Part shown: piece by piece, positions 9,064-17,829 of the stretch
Layout of the letters: each line of letters opens with the position of its first letter
Numbering within the stretch: the stretch's first letter is position 1
DNA from: Shewanella psychrophila
GTDB lineage: Bacteria; Pseudomonadota; Gammaproteobacteria; Enterobacterales; Shewanellaceae
Length of the DNA stretch: 64,000 bases
Direction of reading: 5' to 3'
Assembly (NCBI RefSeq): GCF_002005305.1
Contig: NZ_CP014782.1
Span: forward strand, 186,001-250,000
The notes under the pieces: generated by a model
The model's input: the letters and a program-made list of their open reading frames with translations, nothing else
What the model was told of the DNA's origin: nothing
The model's database searches: none
Position numbers and translations under genes: made by a program

Positions 9064-9594
9064 ATGAATCTCTATTTCAGGCTAGTTTGGCTCTTTATTT
9101 GGCGGGTACGCCATTGTCGCTCTATTGGTTTCCTCGATACCAGTCGTATCACCTATCGTGCCTTGCCCTTTGATTGTGATATCAATTTACATGTAACCAA
9201 CTCAAGATATCCGGCATTTCTGGATTTAGCCCGTACTTATATGATGGCTGAGATGGGCTTCTTGAAAAAGTTTATCAAGATGAAATGGATGCCAATCGTC
9301 AATGCCGCAGAATTTACCTATATCAGAGACATCAAGCCCTTCACTAAGTTTGAGATTGAGACCAAGCTGGTGGGATGGGATGAGAAGTATTTTTATATAG
9401 AGCAAAGGTTTGTCAGTGGTGACACCTTGCACTGCATAGTACATGTACGTGGTGTGTTTGTGTGTCGAGGTAAGCAAGTTCCCATAGAAACGATGATCAA
9501 GGAAGTAAACTTCGAAGGTCCGGCTCCTGAGCTTCCCCCGGAAGTCGTTAAGTGGAAGCAGTTTCTGCAATTGAAGAAAGAGCGGAATATATAA
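9064..9594 (+). CDS. Hotdog-fold acyl-CoA thioesterase-like protein
   Basis: This 176-residue protein belongs to the 4-hydroxybenzoyl-CoA thioesterase-like group. The segment DCDINLHVTNSRYPAFLDLA matches the conserved D-x-N-x-H-x-(T/N)-N-x-x-Y/F region containing the catalytic aspartate and the helix of the hotdog fold. The first ~20 residues (FRLVWLFIW) are hydrophobic and may be an amphipathic anchor. The start codon follows an AAGGAC ribosome-binding site. The substrate cannot be told from sequence. It is not close enough to the polyketide cluster to be assigned to it. Confidence 0.8.
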   Translation: MNLYFRLVWLFIWRVRHCRSIGFLDTSRITYRALPFDCDINLHVTNSRYPAFLDLARTYMMAEMGFLKKFIKMKWMPIVNAAEFTYIRDIKPFTKFEIETKLVGWDEKYFYIEQRFVSGDTLHCIVHVRGVFVCRGKQVPIETMIKEVNFEGPAPELPPEVVKWKQFLQLKKERNI

Positions 9595-9639
9595 GCGTTT
9601 CTGGTTACTAGATTCTGTAAATGAAACTGGGAGCTTCTT

Positions 9640-10290
9640 CTAAGGTATTGGCCTCCTTCCCGAGAGGACTTCTATTTGTGCCAAGTCGACTTCCTCTGTT
9701 ACTTGCTGGAATGCGCCTCTTAGCTGAGCTTGGTGCCAATATCTGTCCAAGTTGTCATATTCAAAAATCTTAAAGTGGTTCTGTGCGCAATATAAGCATG
9801 GGAAAAGTGCGCAGTCTGCCAAGGTTAAACTATCACCACACAACCAATGTTTATCTTCTAGCAAAGTATCTAAGTACTCTAGGAAACGATTAATGTCATT
9901 TTCTAATTGTTTGATACGAATCTGATTCTTATCCCCAGATTCGAGTTTTTGATGCTCAAGCTCAAATAATATATTACTGAAATCATTATCGATCAGACGA
10001 TCTTGTAAGCGCGTATCCAGAGCTAGATTCTGCTCCTTAGGTAATAAGCGAGTGCCTGTGGAGAATTCGTTATCGACATATTCTATGATAATGCTCGATT
10101 CGGGGATCAGTTTTCCGGTCTTGGTCTTGAGGAGTGGTACCTTACCCGGAGGATAAAACTGACAGAACTCTTTACGAGAAAAAGGGTCGGTTAGTTCTAT
10201 GATTCTTGGGTAGAAGTTGGCTTGTTTTTCGTAGAGGGCAACGAGAACTTTCTGTGAGTAGCGGGAAAGTGGATGATAAAACAGCTCCAT
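9640..10290 (-). CDS. Glutathione S-transferase family protein
   Basis: This 216-residue protein has an N-terminal thioredoxin-like domain with the features YHPLSRYSQKVLVALYEK, PPGKVPLL (cis-Pro) and ESSIIIEYVD, which bind glutathione. An all-helical C-terminal domain follows with the conserved GDSLTLADCALFP motif. GSTs of this kind conjugate or reduce electrophilic substrates in the cytosol; the substrate is unknown. It is encoded upstream of, and in the same orientation as, a LysR regulator gene, but with a gap of about 85 bp. Confidence 0.88.
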   Translation of the reverse strand: MELFYHPLSRYSQKVLVALYEKQANFYPRIIELTDPFSRKEFCQFYPPGKVPLLKTKTGKLIPESSIIIEYVDNEFSTGTRLLPKEQNLALDTRLQDRLIDNDFSNILFELEHQKLESGDKNQIRIKQLENDINRFLEYLDTLLEDKHWLCGDSLTLADCALFPCLYCAQNHFKIFEYDNLDRYWHQAQLRGAFQQVTEEVDLAQIEVLSGRRPIP

Positions 10291-10377
10291 CAGCGATCGC
10301 CCTCAAAGAAAATGTGAGTTATATAGATAATTTTAGTCGCTACAGATTAGAGCGCAAACCCATAAGCTACCTGAGTA

Positions 10378-11292
10378 TTAAGTTAGCATCTGTTGCTTGT
10401 CAGCTTTTAGCCTCTCTTGAATAAAGTCGAGAAAAGCCTTCACCTTAGGTGGTATCACATCATTGAAAGGGTGAGTCGCGTAGACGACGCCCTTCTGTAG
10501 ATGATAATCAGACAAAATGTGCACCAAGTGTTTGCTGGCTATCTGAGGCTGAGCTAAATAGCTTGGTAATATTCCAATACCCAGTCCTTGTTTGATTAGC
10601 TTCAATACCCCTAGATTACTATTACAGCTGATAAATGGACTGATATTGAGTTTAAACTTATCGCCATAGCTATTTTGGATCTGGTACTTTTTAGGGAGTT
10701 GATTAGGTGCCTGCAACACCCATTGGTGCATCTGTAGCATATCTGGGTGAAGTGGCGAGCCATGTTGTTCAAGATATTCTGGGCTGGCGACAAGGTACTC
10801 ATCGAATTGAGTGAGTTTGATGGCATCTAGTTGCGGATCTATGTGGGCATCAGCATGAATCGCTATGTCTATCATATTTTCTCGCAGATCCATGTGTCGA
10901 TCTTCGAGCTGTATAGAAATACGGATCTTAGGATAGAGTCGATGAAATGCTCCCAAATGTTTGAGCAGATCGTGTTCACCGAAGCAAATCGGGGCTAAAA
11001 CTTTAATACTGCCATGTAGCTCAACGTCATTGGGGCGAGTCGAGAGTTCGGCTTGTTTGGCTAGTTGAAGCAGTTCGGCGCAATAATGATAGAAATTTTG
11101 CCCATCTTGGGTGAGTCCCATCTTTCGGGTGGTTCTTTGGAGCAGCTGTGTCTCACACCTAAGCTCTAATTTCTTTAGATGTTGACTGACCATGGAGCGG
11201 CTAATGCCCAGTTCTTCCGCCGCTGCAGTGAGGGAGCCCTGTTCGACTACGTTCGCAAAGACTAGCATTCGATAAAGTTGTCCTGCGTCCAT
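10378..11292 (-). CDS. LysR-family transcriptional regulator
   Basis: This 304-residue protein has the N-terminal winged helix-turn-helix typical of LysR proteins (VVEQGSLTAAAEELGISRSM, then LQRTTRKMGLTQDG). A periplasmic-binding-protein-like effector domain follows from about residue 90. The frame is open to 11319, but ATG at 11292 has a GGAGAG site and matches the usual LysR N-terminus (MDAGQLYRMLVF). It is divergent from the glycosylase-like gene at 11509. Its targets cannot be deduced; the adjacent GST gene is one candidate. Confidence 0.9.
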   Translation of the reverse strand: MDAGQLYRMLVFANVVEQGSLTAAAEELGISRSMVSQHLKKLELRCETQLLQRTTRKMGLTQDGQNFYHYCAELLQLAKQAELSTRPNDVELHGSIKVLAPICFGEHDLLKHLGAFHRLYPKIRISIQLEDRHMDLRENMIDIAIHADAHIDPQLDAIKLTQFDEYLVASPEYLEQHGSPLHPDMLQMHQWVLQAPNQLPKKYQIQNSYGDKFKLNISPFISCNSNLGVLKLIKQGLGIGILPSYLAQPQIASKHLVHILSDYHLQKGVVYATHPFNDVIPPKVKAFLDFIQERLKADKQQMLT

Positions 11293-11508
11293 AAATTCTC
11301 TCCATGGCGACATAACCAATAGTTAAACAGTGATAACCAAATTTGCCTATATATATTGATTGTTTATTAATTGCTCGTTATTAAAACTAGATGTTTGTTT
11401 GGTTTTTGTCCAGTAGCTTTGAATCTTCACGGGAAGTGGAAGTCGTTGCTTTCTGTATTAGATTTCTTACTATGTACAGATTATTTAGTTAGGAATCGAT
11501 ATTCCAAT

Positions 11509-12207
11509 ATGAGTCGACAAGAATCTTTCTCTGCTATCTACCAAAGAGCAAGTGATCGCAAAGGTGGTGACGAAGGCCTAGAGAGCCTGCTACCTAAAAA
11601 TAACTCGAATTTAAGCGTCGATGAGATAGGTGAGTATAGCGATGCTCAGCTATTGTCAGAGATTAGTAAGAAGGTATTCCAGTCAGGGTTTGTTTGGCGC
11701 ATCGTCGAGAATAAATGGCCTGCCTATGAGAAAGCTTTTTTCGGTTTCGAGCCTATGAAGGTGCTGATGCTATCGCCTGAACAGCTACATGAACGGGCCA
11801 GCGACGCGACGCTTATCCGACATATGAAGAAGACGATGGCCATCTATGATAATGCGCTTATGGTTCAAGACATTGCCAGAGAGCACGGCAGCTTAGCTGA
11901 ATTCATCGCTAACTGGCCTAGTGAGGATATTACTGGTTTATGGGCACAGCTTAAACGAAGAGGCACTCGACTTGGGGGGAACACGGGTCCCTATTTTCTG
12001 CGAGCCATGGGCAAGGATACCTTTTTGCTAACCGGCGACGTGCAAGCTTATATGAAAGCGCACAAGTTGGTGGACTATGGTTTCAGCTCTAAGAGTGGAC
12101 TCAAGCAAGTGCAAACCGTATTTAACACCTGGCAACAAGAGTCAGGCCGTAGTCTTGCCGATATTAGCCGCATTCTGGCCTGTGGCGTAGGGGATAATAG
12201 GGTTTAA
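11509..12207 (+). CDS. DNA-3-methyladenine glycosylase I (Tag)-like protein
   Basis: This protein of about 232 residues resembles Tag-type helix-hairpin-helix DNA glycosylases. The line VFQSGFVWRIVENKWPAYEKAFFGF aligns in pattern with the Tag core (Q-x-G-hydrophobic-x-W, then FxGF). An arginine/lysine helix (LIRHMKKTMAIYDNA) and a G-x-YFLRAMGKDTF segment follow. Two oddities: the zinc-binding Cys/His residues of E. coli Tag are not evident, and the residue aligned with the conserved active-site glutamate seems to be lysine. It may have altered chemistry. The frame extends to 11371, but MSRQESF at 11509 is where similarity begins; no strong ribosome-binding site was found for either start. Confidence 0.65.
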   Translation: MSRQESFSAIYQRASDRKGGDEGLESLLPKNNSNLSVDEIGEYSDAQLLSEISKKVFQSGFVWRIVENKWPAYEKAFFGFEPMKVLMLSPEQLHERASDATLIRHMKKTMAIYDNALMVQDIAREHGSLAEFIANWPSEDITGLWAQLKRRGTRLGGNTGPYFLRAMGKDTFLLTGDVQAYMKAHKLVDYGFSSKSGLKQVQTVFNTWQQESGRSLADISRILACGVGDNRV

Positions 12208-12262
12208 ACTTATGGTACAGGCTTGGCGGGATTATTGCCTAAGCCTGCAGGAAAACCAAGTG

Positions 12263-12667
12263 CTAATTATTGCAGACAGGCGTTTCATGTAGATAAAGCC
12301 AGCGTAATTTAACATCTGTAGTGTCAATAATTGCTGTTCCAAGACGCTCTGTAATCTGAGCATATTCATGGTGGATTTCTCGATAGCGGATTGTCACTAT
12401 GCCATTCTCGTCTAAGATTGGCATAGCATCCTTAATGATTATCTCCAATTCTGGGCGCTTTCCTAAAGCGCTATTGAACAGCTGTGTCACCTCAGGTAAA
12501 CCGACAAGGGTGCCCTGTTGAGTGATCATGGTAAATTTTGGATCGAAATATGTTAGTAGTTCGGATAAAACGGCTCTTCCTCTCTCCTCTGAATTAGTAA
12601 AAACCTGATGGATCAATCGATGGATTGTGTGCACGCTTTCTGTGGCGAGTCTTTTCGTCTTTTTCAT
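12263..12667 (-). CDS. SnoaL/NTF2-fold protein (small ligand-binding or ketosteroid-isomerase-like)
   Basis: This 134-residue soluble protein has the pattern of an NTF2-like cone fold: N-terminal helices, FDPKFTMITQQGTLVGLPEV (strand plus the turn seen in SnoaL/DUF4440 proteins), then antiparallel strands ending in VKLRWLYLHETP. No catalytic residue can be assigned. It starts 9 bp after the stop of the MFS transporter gene, so the two are very likely cotranscribed. Confidence 0.6.
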   Translation of the reverse strand: MKKTKRLATESVHTIHRLIHQVFTNSEERGRAVLSELLTYFDPKFTMITQQGTLVGLPEVTQLFNSALGKRPELEIIIKDAMPILDENGIVTIRYREIHHEYAQITERLGTAIIDTTDVKLRWLYLHETPVCNN

Positions 12668-12676
12668 GGAGATACC

Positions 12677-14017
12677 TTATTTTAGCTTGTTGATGTACAA
12701 GAGTGGCAGCATGCCAATCAGGGCGGCGATTAAATATGTAAGGTGATAGGCTTGGGTTTTGGAGAGGTGCATGACAACACATATCAGGTTAAAGACCATG
12801 GTAAAGAACGCTGCTCCGATGCAGAAAGATACCTGTCGATTGATGTTCCAGATCACGCTTGCTTTTAGCATCTGATGTTCATCAAAATCCATCAATGCTG
12901 TTGTCTGTGCACAGTTAGCCCCTAAGCCTCCGCCAATGCCCATCAGTGTGTACGCCAGCATAATAACCGTAAGTGGTGAGCCTGAGTGAACCCAAAGCAG
13001 GGTAGAGATCCCCGCGCTGTGTAGTATTAAACTACTGATAAATAACTTATGTGGTCCAAGTTTGTTGTAGCTTTGGGCACATATTATTATGGCAATAATA
13101 GCTCCAAAACCGTACAAAATCATAAACATACCGGTTTTATCTGCGCTGAAATTCAATATGTCTTGTAAGAAGAATATATTGAGTAGATTAATACCAGTAA
13201 ATACTCCTGGAATAGCGTAATAGATGATGATCGACAAGGTCAGCTTGTTATTTTTGAGCAGGCTTAGGTTAATAATAGCGCCTTCATGGTTTTTGTCGTG
13301 TTTGACATAAATCAGGGTAAATACCGCCACTGTGAGCAGGGAAAATCCCCCAACTAAGCTATTTTGATCGTTAGCATAAACTGACATTCCCACTAGCAGT
13401 GCGGTTAACGCTGCACTTACAAGTAGTAAGCCTCTGATATCTGGCTTTGAGACTGCGGCCTTTTTTTCATTTTGAATCCAGTACCATGCCAGTAGACACA
13501 CCAGTATGGAGAGCGGAGCGTTGCTGAAAAATACCCAGCGCCAAGAGAGGTGTTCGACAATCATCCCTCCTATCATTGGTGAGATGGCAGGGGCAATTAA
13601 TGCTACCGCCATCACTAATGTAGAAATTTTGGCTCGCTGATTATTTTGGAATTGGCTGAAAGTCAGTGATTGTCCTATGGGGATCATTAGGCCCGCACCT
13701 AATCCCTGAATAAATCGCCAGCTGACGAGTTCATAAAAACTGCTTGAGAAACCACATAAGAGTACTGAAATGGTAAATAAGGCCATAGATAGGCTAATAA
13801 TATTCCTTGGTCCAAACCGACTGGCTAACCAAGGGCTGATGGGAATGATTAAAGTCATTCCCAGGATATAAGCATTGGCAACCCAAGCTACGGTTGAGGT
13901 ATCGGTGTGGAATTCACTGGCAATCGAAGGTAGGGCGATTGCCGACATGAAGATATTAATGCAGTCGATAAAGAAACCGAGTAAAAAAACCAGTGTTATT
14001 TGGTAGCGATAAGTCAT
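12677..14017 (-). CDS. MFS drug efflux transporter, DHA2 (EmrB/QacA-like) family
   Basis: This 446-residue integral membrane protein has about 13-14 hydrophobic segments. It has the DHA2 features: the helix-1 region SAIALPSIASEF, motif A-like ASRFGPRNIISLS, and motif C-like APAISPMIGGMIVEHLSWRWVFF, where the proline/glycine-rich helix 5 marks antiporters. It would export a small molecule by proton antiport. The downstream NTF2-fold gene is 9 bp away, and a LysR regulator is divergently transcribed across a 325-bp gap, the usual layout for a regulated efflux unit. Confidence 0.85.
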   Translation of the reverse strand: MTYRYQITLVFLLGFFIDCINIFMSAIALPSIASEFHTDTSTVAWVANAYILGMTLIIPISPWLASRFGPRNIISLSMALFTISVLLCGFSSSFYELVSWRFIQGLGAGLMIPIGQSLTFSQFQNNQRAKISTLVMAVALIAPAISPMIGGMIVEHLSWRWVFFSNAPLSILVCLLAWYWIQNEKKAAVSKPDIRGLLLVSAALTALLVGMSVYANDQNSLVGGFSLLTVAVFTLIYVKHDKNHEGAIINLSLLKNNKLTLSIIIYYAIPGVFTGINLLNIFFLQDILNFSADKTGMFMILYGFGAIIAIIICAQSYNKLGPHKLFISSLILHSAGISTLLWVHSGSPLTVIMLAYTLMGIGGGLGANCAQTTALMDFDEHQMLKASVIWNINRQVSFCIGAAFFTMVFNLICVVMHLSKTQAYHLTYLIAALIGMLPLLYINKLK

Positions 14018-14342
14018 CTTGTATGCCTTTTTTACGTAAGGTTAATGTATAGGACGAATCAGATAATGGATGACCATAAGACCTGAGAGCTTTGAACATT
14101 GGGTCTTCGATTTTTCATCGTGCGGCAGACTGGATTAGTGATTTTTAGCTAATCTAGCCCTAAGGTTATGCTTGCCTCATTACTGGCTTGGTCTATCACT
14201 CTATTTTCTTCTCCGCTTATGAGCGCCATAAACCATCCTCAATGTTGGATTTATATTGTCGGTAGATTAAATGGTTCATTAAATGTGAGCAATAATCTAA
14301 AATTCACAACATTAGTGATTATTTCTGCACAATGAGGGCGTC
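14018..14342. promoter_or_regulatory. Divergent promoter region between MFS pump and LysR regulator
   Basis: This 325-bp AT-rich stretch contains no convincing open frame. It must hold both divergent promoters and probably the LysR operator. No single T-N11-A box stands out enough to be placed. Confidence 0.5.
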
Positions 14343-15245
14343 ATGGATCTTCTTAAATCGATATCTACCTTTCAATTAGTGGTTGAATATAAGAGTTTCT
14401 CCGGTGCGGCCCAGGCTATGAATTTAGTTCCCTCTGCTGTGAGTCGACAGGTGAGTGAATTAGAAAAGTGGTTGGGAGTACGCTTGCTGCAGCGGACAAC
14501 ACGCAGCATAGGCTTAACTAGCGAAGGGCGAAGTTATTTGGCACAGATGGCGCTGATTAGCCAGAGTGTGGCGGAGCTAAAAGGGGCGATTCCATCCAGT
14601 ACAGAATTAAAGGGCGACTTAAGAATAACGGCACCATTAATTCTAGGGAAATATGTTTTACCATCTGTGTTATCGGAATTTTCAAACCAGCATCCAGAGG
14701 TTAACCTGTCACTTTTTTTGACGAACAGAAACGTAAACTTGGCCGAAGAGGGTTATGATCTGGCACTGCGAGTAGGTAATTTACCTGACTCAGGTTTGAT
14801 TGCACGTACGCTAGGAGAGTACCGGATCAAAACCCTCGCATCTCCCAGCTATTTGGAGCGTTATGGTGTCATTCTTACCCCACAGGAACTGAAAGATCAC
14901 CGATGTTTGATTAATAATGCGAGACATACTCCGAGGCGCTGGCTTTATCAAATTGACGATAATCCCATACAAGTAAAAGTGGATGGCGACATTGAGTCGA
15001 ATGATTCTGAATGCTTACTGGAATTTTGTTTGCAAGGTCAGGGGATCATACAGTTGCCGACTTTCCAAGTTAGGCACTTGATCGAAAAGGGAGAATTGGT
15101 TGAACTAATACCTGAGTATAGCGCTCCTCCTCAGCAGGTTTCTTTGCTATTTACCAGCAATAAGCTGATGGGGCCAGTACAAAGAGCCTTAATTGATTTT
15201 CTGGTAGGTTTTTTCCATAAAAATCCGGTAGCAAGGGGAAATTAA
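14343..15245 (+). CDS. LysR-family transcriptional regulator
   Basis: This 300-residue regulator carries an N-terminal winged helix-turn-helix (YKSFSGAAQAMNLVPSAVSR then LLQRTTRSIGLTSEGR). The effector-binding domain has the usual subgroup features (LRITAPLILGKYVLPSVL, GYDLALRVGNLPDSGL). It belongs to the large group of LysR proteins that control a divergent transport or detoxification gene, so control of the adjacent MFS pump is the natural inference. Confidence 0.92.
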   Translation: MDLLKSISTFQLVVEYKSFSGAAQAMNLVPSAVSRQVSELEKWLGVRLLQRTTRSIGLTSEGRSYLAQMALISQSVAELKGAIPSSTELKGDLRITAPLILGKYVLPSVLSEFSNQHPEVNLSLFLTNRNVNLAEEGYDLALRVGNLPDSGLIARTLGEYRIKTLASPSYLERYGVILTPQELKDHRCLINNARHTPRRWLYQIDDNPIQVKVDGDIESNDSECLLEFCLQGQGIIQLPTFQVRHLIEKGELVELIPEYSAPPQQVSLLFTSNKLMGPVQRALIDFLVGFFHKNPVARGN

Positions 15246-15311
15246 TTGCTCCTCTCAATAAATTCTCTATGAGTTGCATAGTCCTTTTACGGTATCAGGA
15301 AGGGGATAGCA

Positions 15312-15346
15312 TAAAAAAGCCAGCCTGAGTAGGCTGGCGAAATTTT
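15312..15346 (-). terminator. Terminator between convergent LysR and TorF-family genes
   Basis: An 8-bp perfect stem (GCCAGCCT / AGGCTGGC) with a GAGT loop is flanked by A6 on the left and TTTT on the right, so it may work in both directions. The stronger T-run is on the minus strand, after the TorF-family gene. Confidence 0.75.
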
Positions 15347-15436
15347 GTCAAAGCAAAAGATAGAGATGTGGATCGAACTGTACGTTGAGCTATGTTGCAA
15401 GGTAAAACTGTTTCTAAGCACTAATATAAAACTAGC

Positions 15437-16201
15437 TTAGAAGCTTTTGTTGATGCCGATAACGAATCTGTCATCAAAAATTTCTGTTTGAGTGCCATAG
15501 ACCTTGTGGGTCTCATCGACTGTACTGCCGTGATATCTAAGGTCGAAATTTAGGCCAAAATAAGCCTTACTGATACCTAAATTCCAGTGCCCCCAGCCCT
15601 CGGCGCCTTCACCATCCAGATCTTGATAGCCTACAGAACCAGACACTTTCAGGCCGTTGTTGAATTCATAACTCGGATGGATGGCGTAGTTAACCCCTTG
15701 CCAACCTTCGACACCGAACCAATCATCGATTGTAGGGGTGACTTCCAATTGGATATTTGCCTGACCAAATTGCTTGCCCACTTTTAACCATAATTCTGTG
15801 TAGTTTGAATATGAAGCACCAGGATAGAGGTAGGAGAATACCATCACGTCATAAGTGAATCCGCTGTCGCCAAACTCACCAGCTTTACCGATGAAAGGAG
15901 CTGTGACTATTTCTAGATTGGGATCGGCAAATTTGATATTCGATGCGAATACACCGCCATACCAACCATCATCATTTCCCCATCCTAAAGTTCCTTGCAC
16001 CACAGGCACGTCGCCATCCATGGTTTCTGACTCACCACGAAATACATAGTCGGAGGCAAAAGTCAGGTTTCCTGTGATAGTGCCACCCAATACTTCTGAA
16101 TCCGAGTCCGACACTGCTGCTTGAGCAATGGAGGAGGCTGAAAGTAATAATCCGCCTAAGAGTAACGTGCGTTGTAGTTTCATCTGGACTGTCATGTTCA
16201 T
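15437..16201 (-). CDS. TorF family putative outer-membrane porin
   Basis: This 254-residue protein has a signal peptide ending SSIAQA-AV, then the family hallmark NLTFASDYVFRGESETMDG and a run of amphipathic strands (GVFASNIKF, YTELWLKVGKQF). It ends in a barrel-type C-terminal strand, FVIGINKSF. This matches the TorF/Gcw_chp family (about 230-250 aa) of Shewanella and related genera. Its cargo is unknown. A near-consensus CRP site lies about 200 bp upstream in the region shared with the RND efflux operon. Confidence 0.85.
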   Translation of the reverse strand: MNMTVQMKLQRTLLLGGLLLSASSIAQAAVSDSDSEVLGGTITGNLTFASDYVFRGESETMDGDVPVVQGTLGWGNDDGWYGGVFASNIKFADPNLEIVTAPFIGKAGEFGDSGFTYDVMVFSYLYPGASYSNYTELWLKVGKQFGQANIQLEVTPTIDDWFGVEGWQGVNYAIHPSYEFNNGLKVSGSVGYQDLDGEGAEGWGHWNLGISKAYFGLNFDLRYHGSTVDETHKVYGTQTEIFDDRFVIGINKSF

Positions 16202-16639
16202 AATCTCACATAGATAGAATTTGTTAGCGCAGTTGCATCATAAGAGGGGGATGTGAATAGAATTGACTAATGGGATGAACCAAAAGCGAAAATATATGAA
16301 CAAATATGAATGAGTTAGCCGGTTTCGCTAGTTTGATATAACTGTGATGTCGCTAATTATCTTATAATCTTGAGTAGAGAGATGTCACAAGGTGAGTGTG
16401 ATGAAGATCACGGAATTGTAGTGTTTTAACCTGTTATGCAACATAAGATTATGATTATCATCTAAAATTTGCATTAGCTTACAAATTTACTGTGAGTTCC
16501 TCTTGTTGAGCTTGTTTACTTATGAGATAAAGGCACGTTCAAATCTTACACAATAATTTATGCTTCCAAATATACCTGTAATAGTCGTTTCTATTGTTCG
16601 GGATACCATGTCTGGGTCGGTTGCTTTATAGGAGTTCTC
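16202..16639. promoter_or_regulatory. Divergent promoter region of TorF-family gene and RND efflux operon
   Basis: This 438-bp gene-free stretch holds a near-consensus CRP site (16397-16412). It also holds a weak Fur-box-like sequence at 16447-16465 around ATGATTATCAT, matching the classical 19-bp Fur consensus at about 13 positions by eye. No small open frame with a ribosome-binding site was found. Confidence 0.45.
16397..16412. promoter_or_regulatory. Candidate CRP-binding site
   Basis: TGTGA-TGAAGA-TCACG matches the CRP consensus TGTGA-N6-TCACA except for the last base. It is about 195 bp upstream of the TorF-family start and 228 bp upstream of the RND adaptor start, so either promoter could be the target. 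Confidence 0.5.
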
Positions 16640-17815
16640 ATGCGGCAAATAGTGAAAGTTGCCTCTTTTTTAAGTGTGGCGTTATGGATAACTGCTTGTG
16701 GACAGAATGGAGATGCTAAGCAAGGTCATGCTCCAGGAAGTGCTGAAGTCGGCGTTATCAAGGTTAAGACCCAATCTCAGGATATTCGAGTCGAGTTGCC
16801 GGGACGGAGCAAGGCATTCCTCGAGGCCGAAGTTAGACCACAGGCTTCGGGTATCATTACCGAACGGACGTTTGTAGAAGGCAGTGATGTTAAGAAAGGT
16901 CAGTCTCTCTATCAGATTGACTCGGCAACTTATAAAGCCGCTGTGATCAGCGCCGAAGCAGACTTGGCAAGTGCTAATGCCAGCCTAGTGTCAGCCAAAG
17001 CGAAAGCATTGCGTTTTAAAGAGTTAATCAAGACTAATGCCATCAGTCAGCAGGACTTCGATGAAGCCGATGCCTTGTATAAAGAAGCATTAGCTAATGT
17101 GGTCGTTGCTAAAGCAGCTATTAATACTGCCCAGATTAATTTGGTCTATACGGAAGTTAAGGCGCCTATCTCTGGTCGGATCAGTAAGTCCAGCGTCACA
17201 GCTGGTGCGTTAGTAACGGCGAATCAGACACAAACCTTGGCAAAGATTCAGCAACTGGATCCCATCAATGTGGATATTGCTCAGTCAAGCGCTCAACTAT
17301 TGCGCTTAAAGGCCAAGCTTAAGCAAGGAAAGTTGCAAGCTACTGATAACGCGGATGTGCAGCTTATTCTCGAAGACGGCACTACTTACGCTCATGCTGG
17401 CGTGCTGCGATTTGCTGAAGTGAGCGTCGATGAAAATACGGGCTCGGTAACCTTAAGGGCCGAGTTCCCTAACCCCGAAGGTCTGTTGTTGCCTGGCATG
17501 TATGTACGTGCCGTGCTCAATGCTGGTACCGATCCACAAGCGATTCTAGTACCGCAGAAAGCCATCACCCGTAATACCAAGGGACAGGCCGTTGCTATGT
17601 TAGTCAATAGCGAAAATAAGGTTGAATCTCGTGTTGTGACTACTGCTGAGGTGATCGATCATCAATGGCGTATCACAGACGGTCTTGCCGTCGGTGATCA
17701 GCTTATTGTCGAAGGATTACAAAAAATTCGTCCTGGCGCTCCAGTTAAGACTGTAGCTGTCACTTCTGATGATTCGGCGAATACACCGGCTAGTCAACCG
17801 ACTAAGCAGAAATAA
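16640..17815 (+). CDS. RND efflux periplasmic adaptor lipoprotein (AcrA/MexA family)
   Basis: This 391-residue protein has a lipoprotein signal with lipobox ITAC (Cys about residue 20), so it is anchored to the periplasmic face of the inner membrane. The barrel-sandwich half-motifs (PQASGIITERTFVEGSDVKKG and VKAPISGRISKS in pattern), a coiled-coil hairpin (about residues 95-160) and the C-terminal membrane-proximal domain are present in AcrA order. It bridges the RND pump to an outer-membrane TolC-like channel, not encoded here. The pump gene starts 14 bp downstream. Confidence 0.93.
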   Translation: MRQIVKVASFLSVALWITACGQNGDAKQGHAPGSAEVGVIKVKTQSQDIRVELPGRSKAFLEAEVRPQASGIITERTFVEGSDVKKGQSLYQIDSATYKAAVISAEADLASANASLVSAKAKALRFKELIKTNAISQQDFDEADALYKEALANVVVAKAAINTAQINLVYTEVKAPISGRISKSSVTAGALVTANQTQTLAKIQQLDPINVDIAQSSAQLLRLKAKLKQGKLQATDNADVQLILEDGTTYAHAGVLRFAEVSVDENTGSVTLRAEFPNPEGLLLPGMYVRAVLNAGTDPQAILVPQKAITRNTKGQAVAMLVNSENKVESRVVTTAEVIDHQWRITDGLAVGDQLIVEGLQKIRPGAPVKTVAVTSDDSANTPASQPTKQK

Positions 17816-17829
17816 GGTAGGGTAGAGTT

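Noticed and set aside
11371..11508. Longer N-terminus for the Tag-like protein
   Set aside because: The upstream 46 codons show no similarity to the family and look like leader sequence; similarity begins after ATG 11509.
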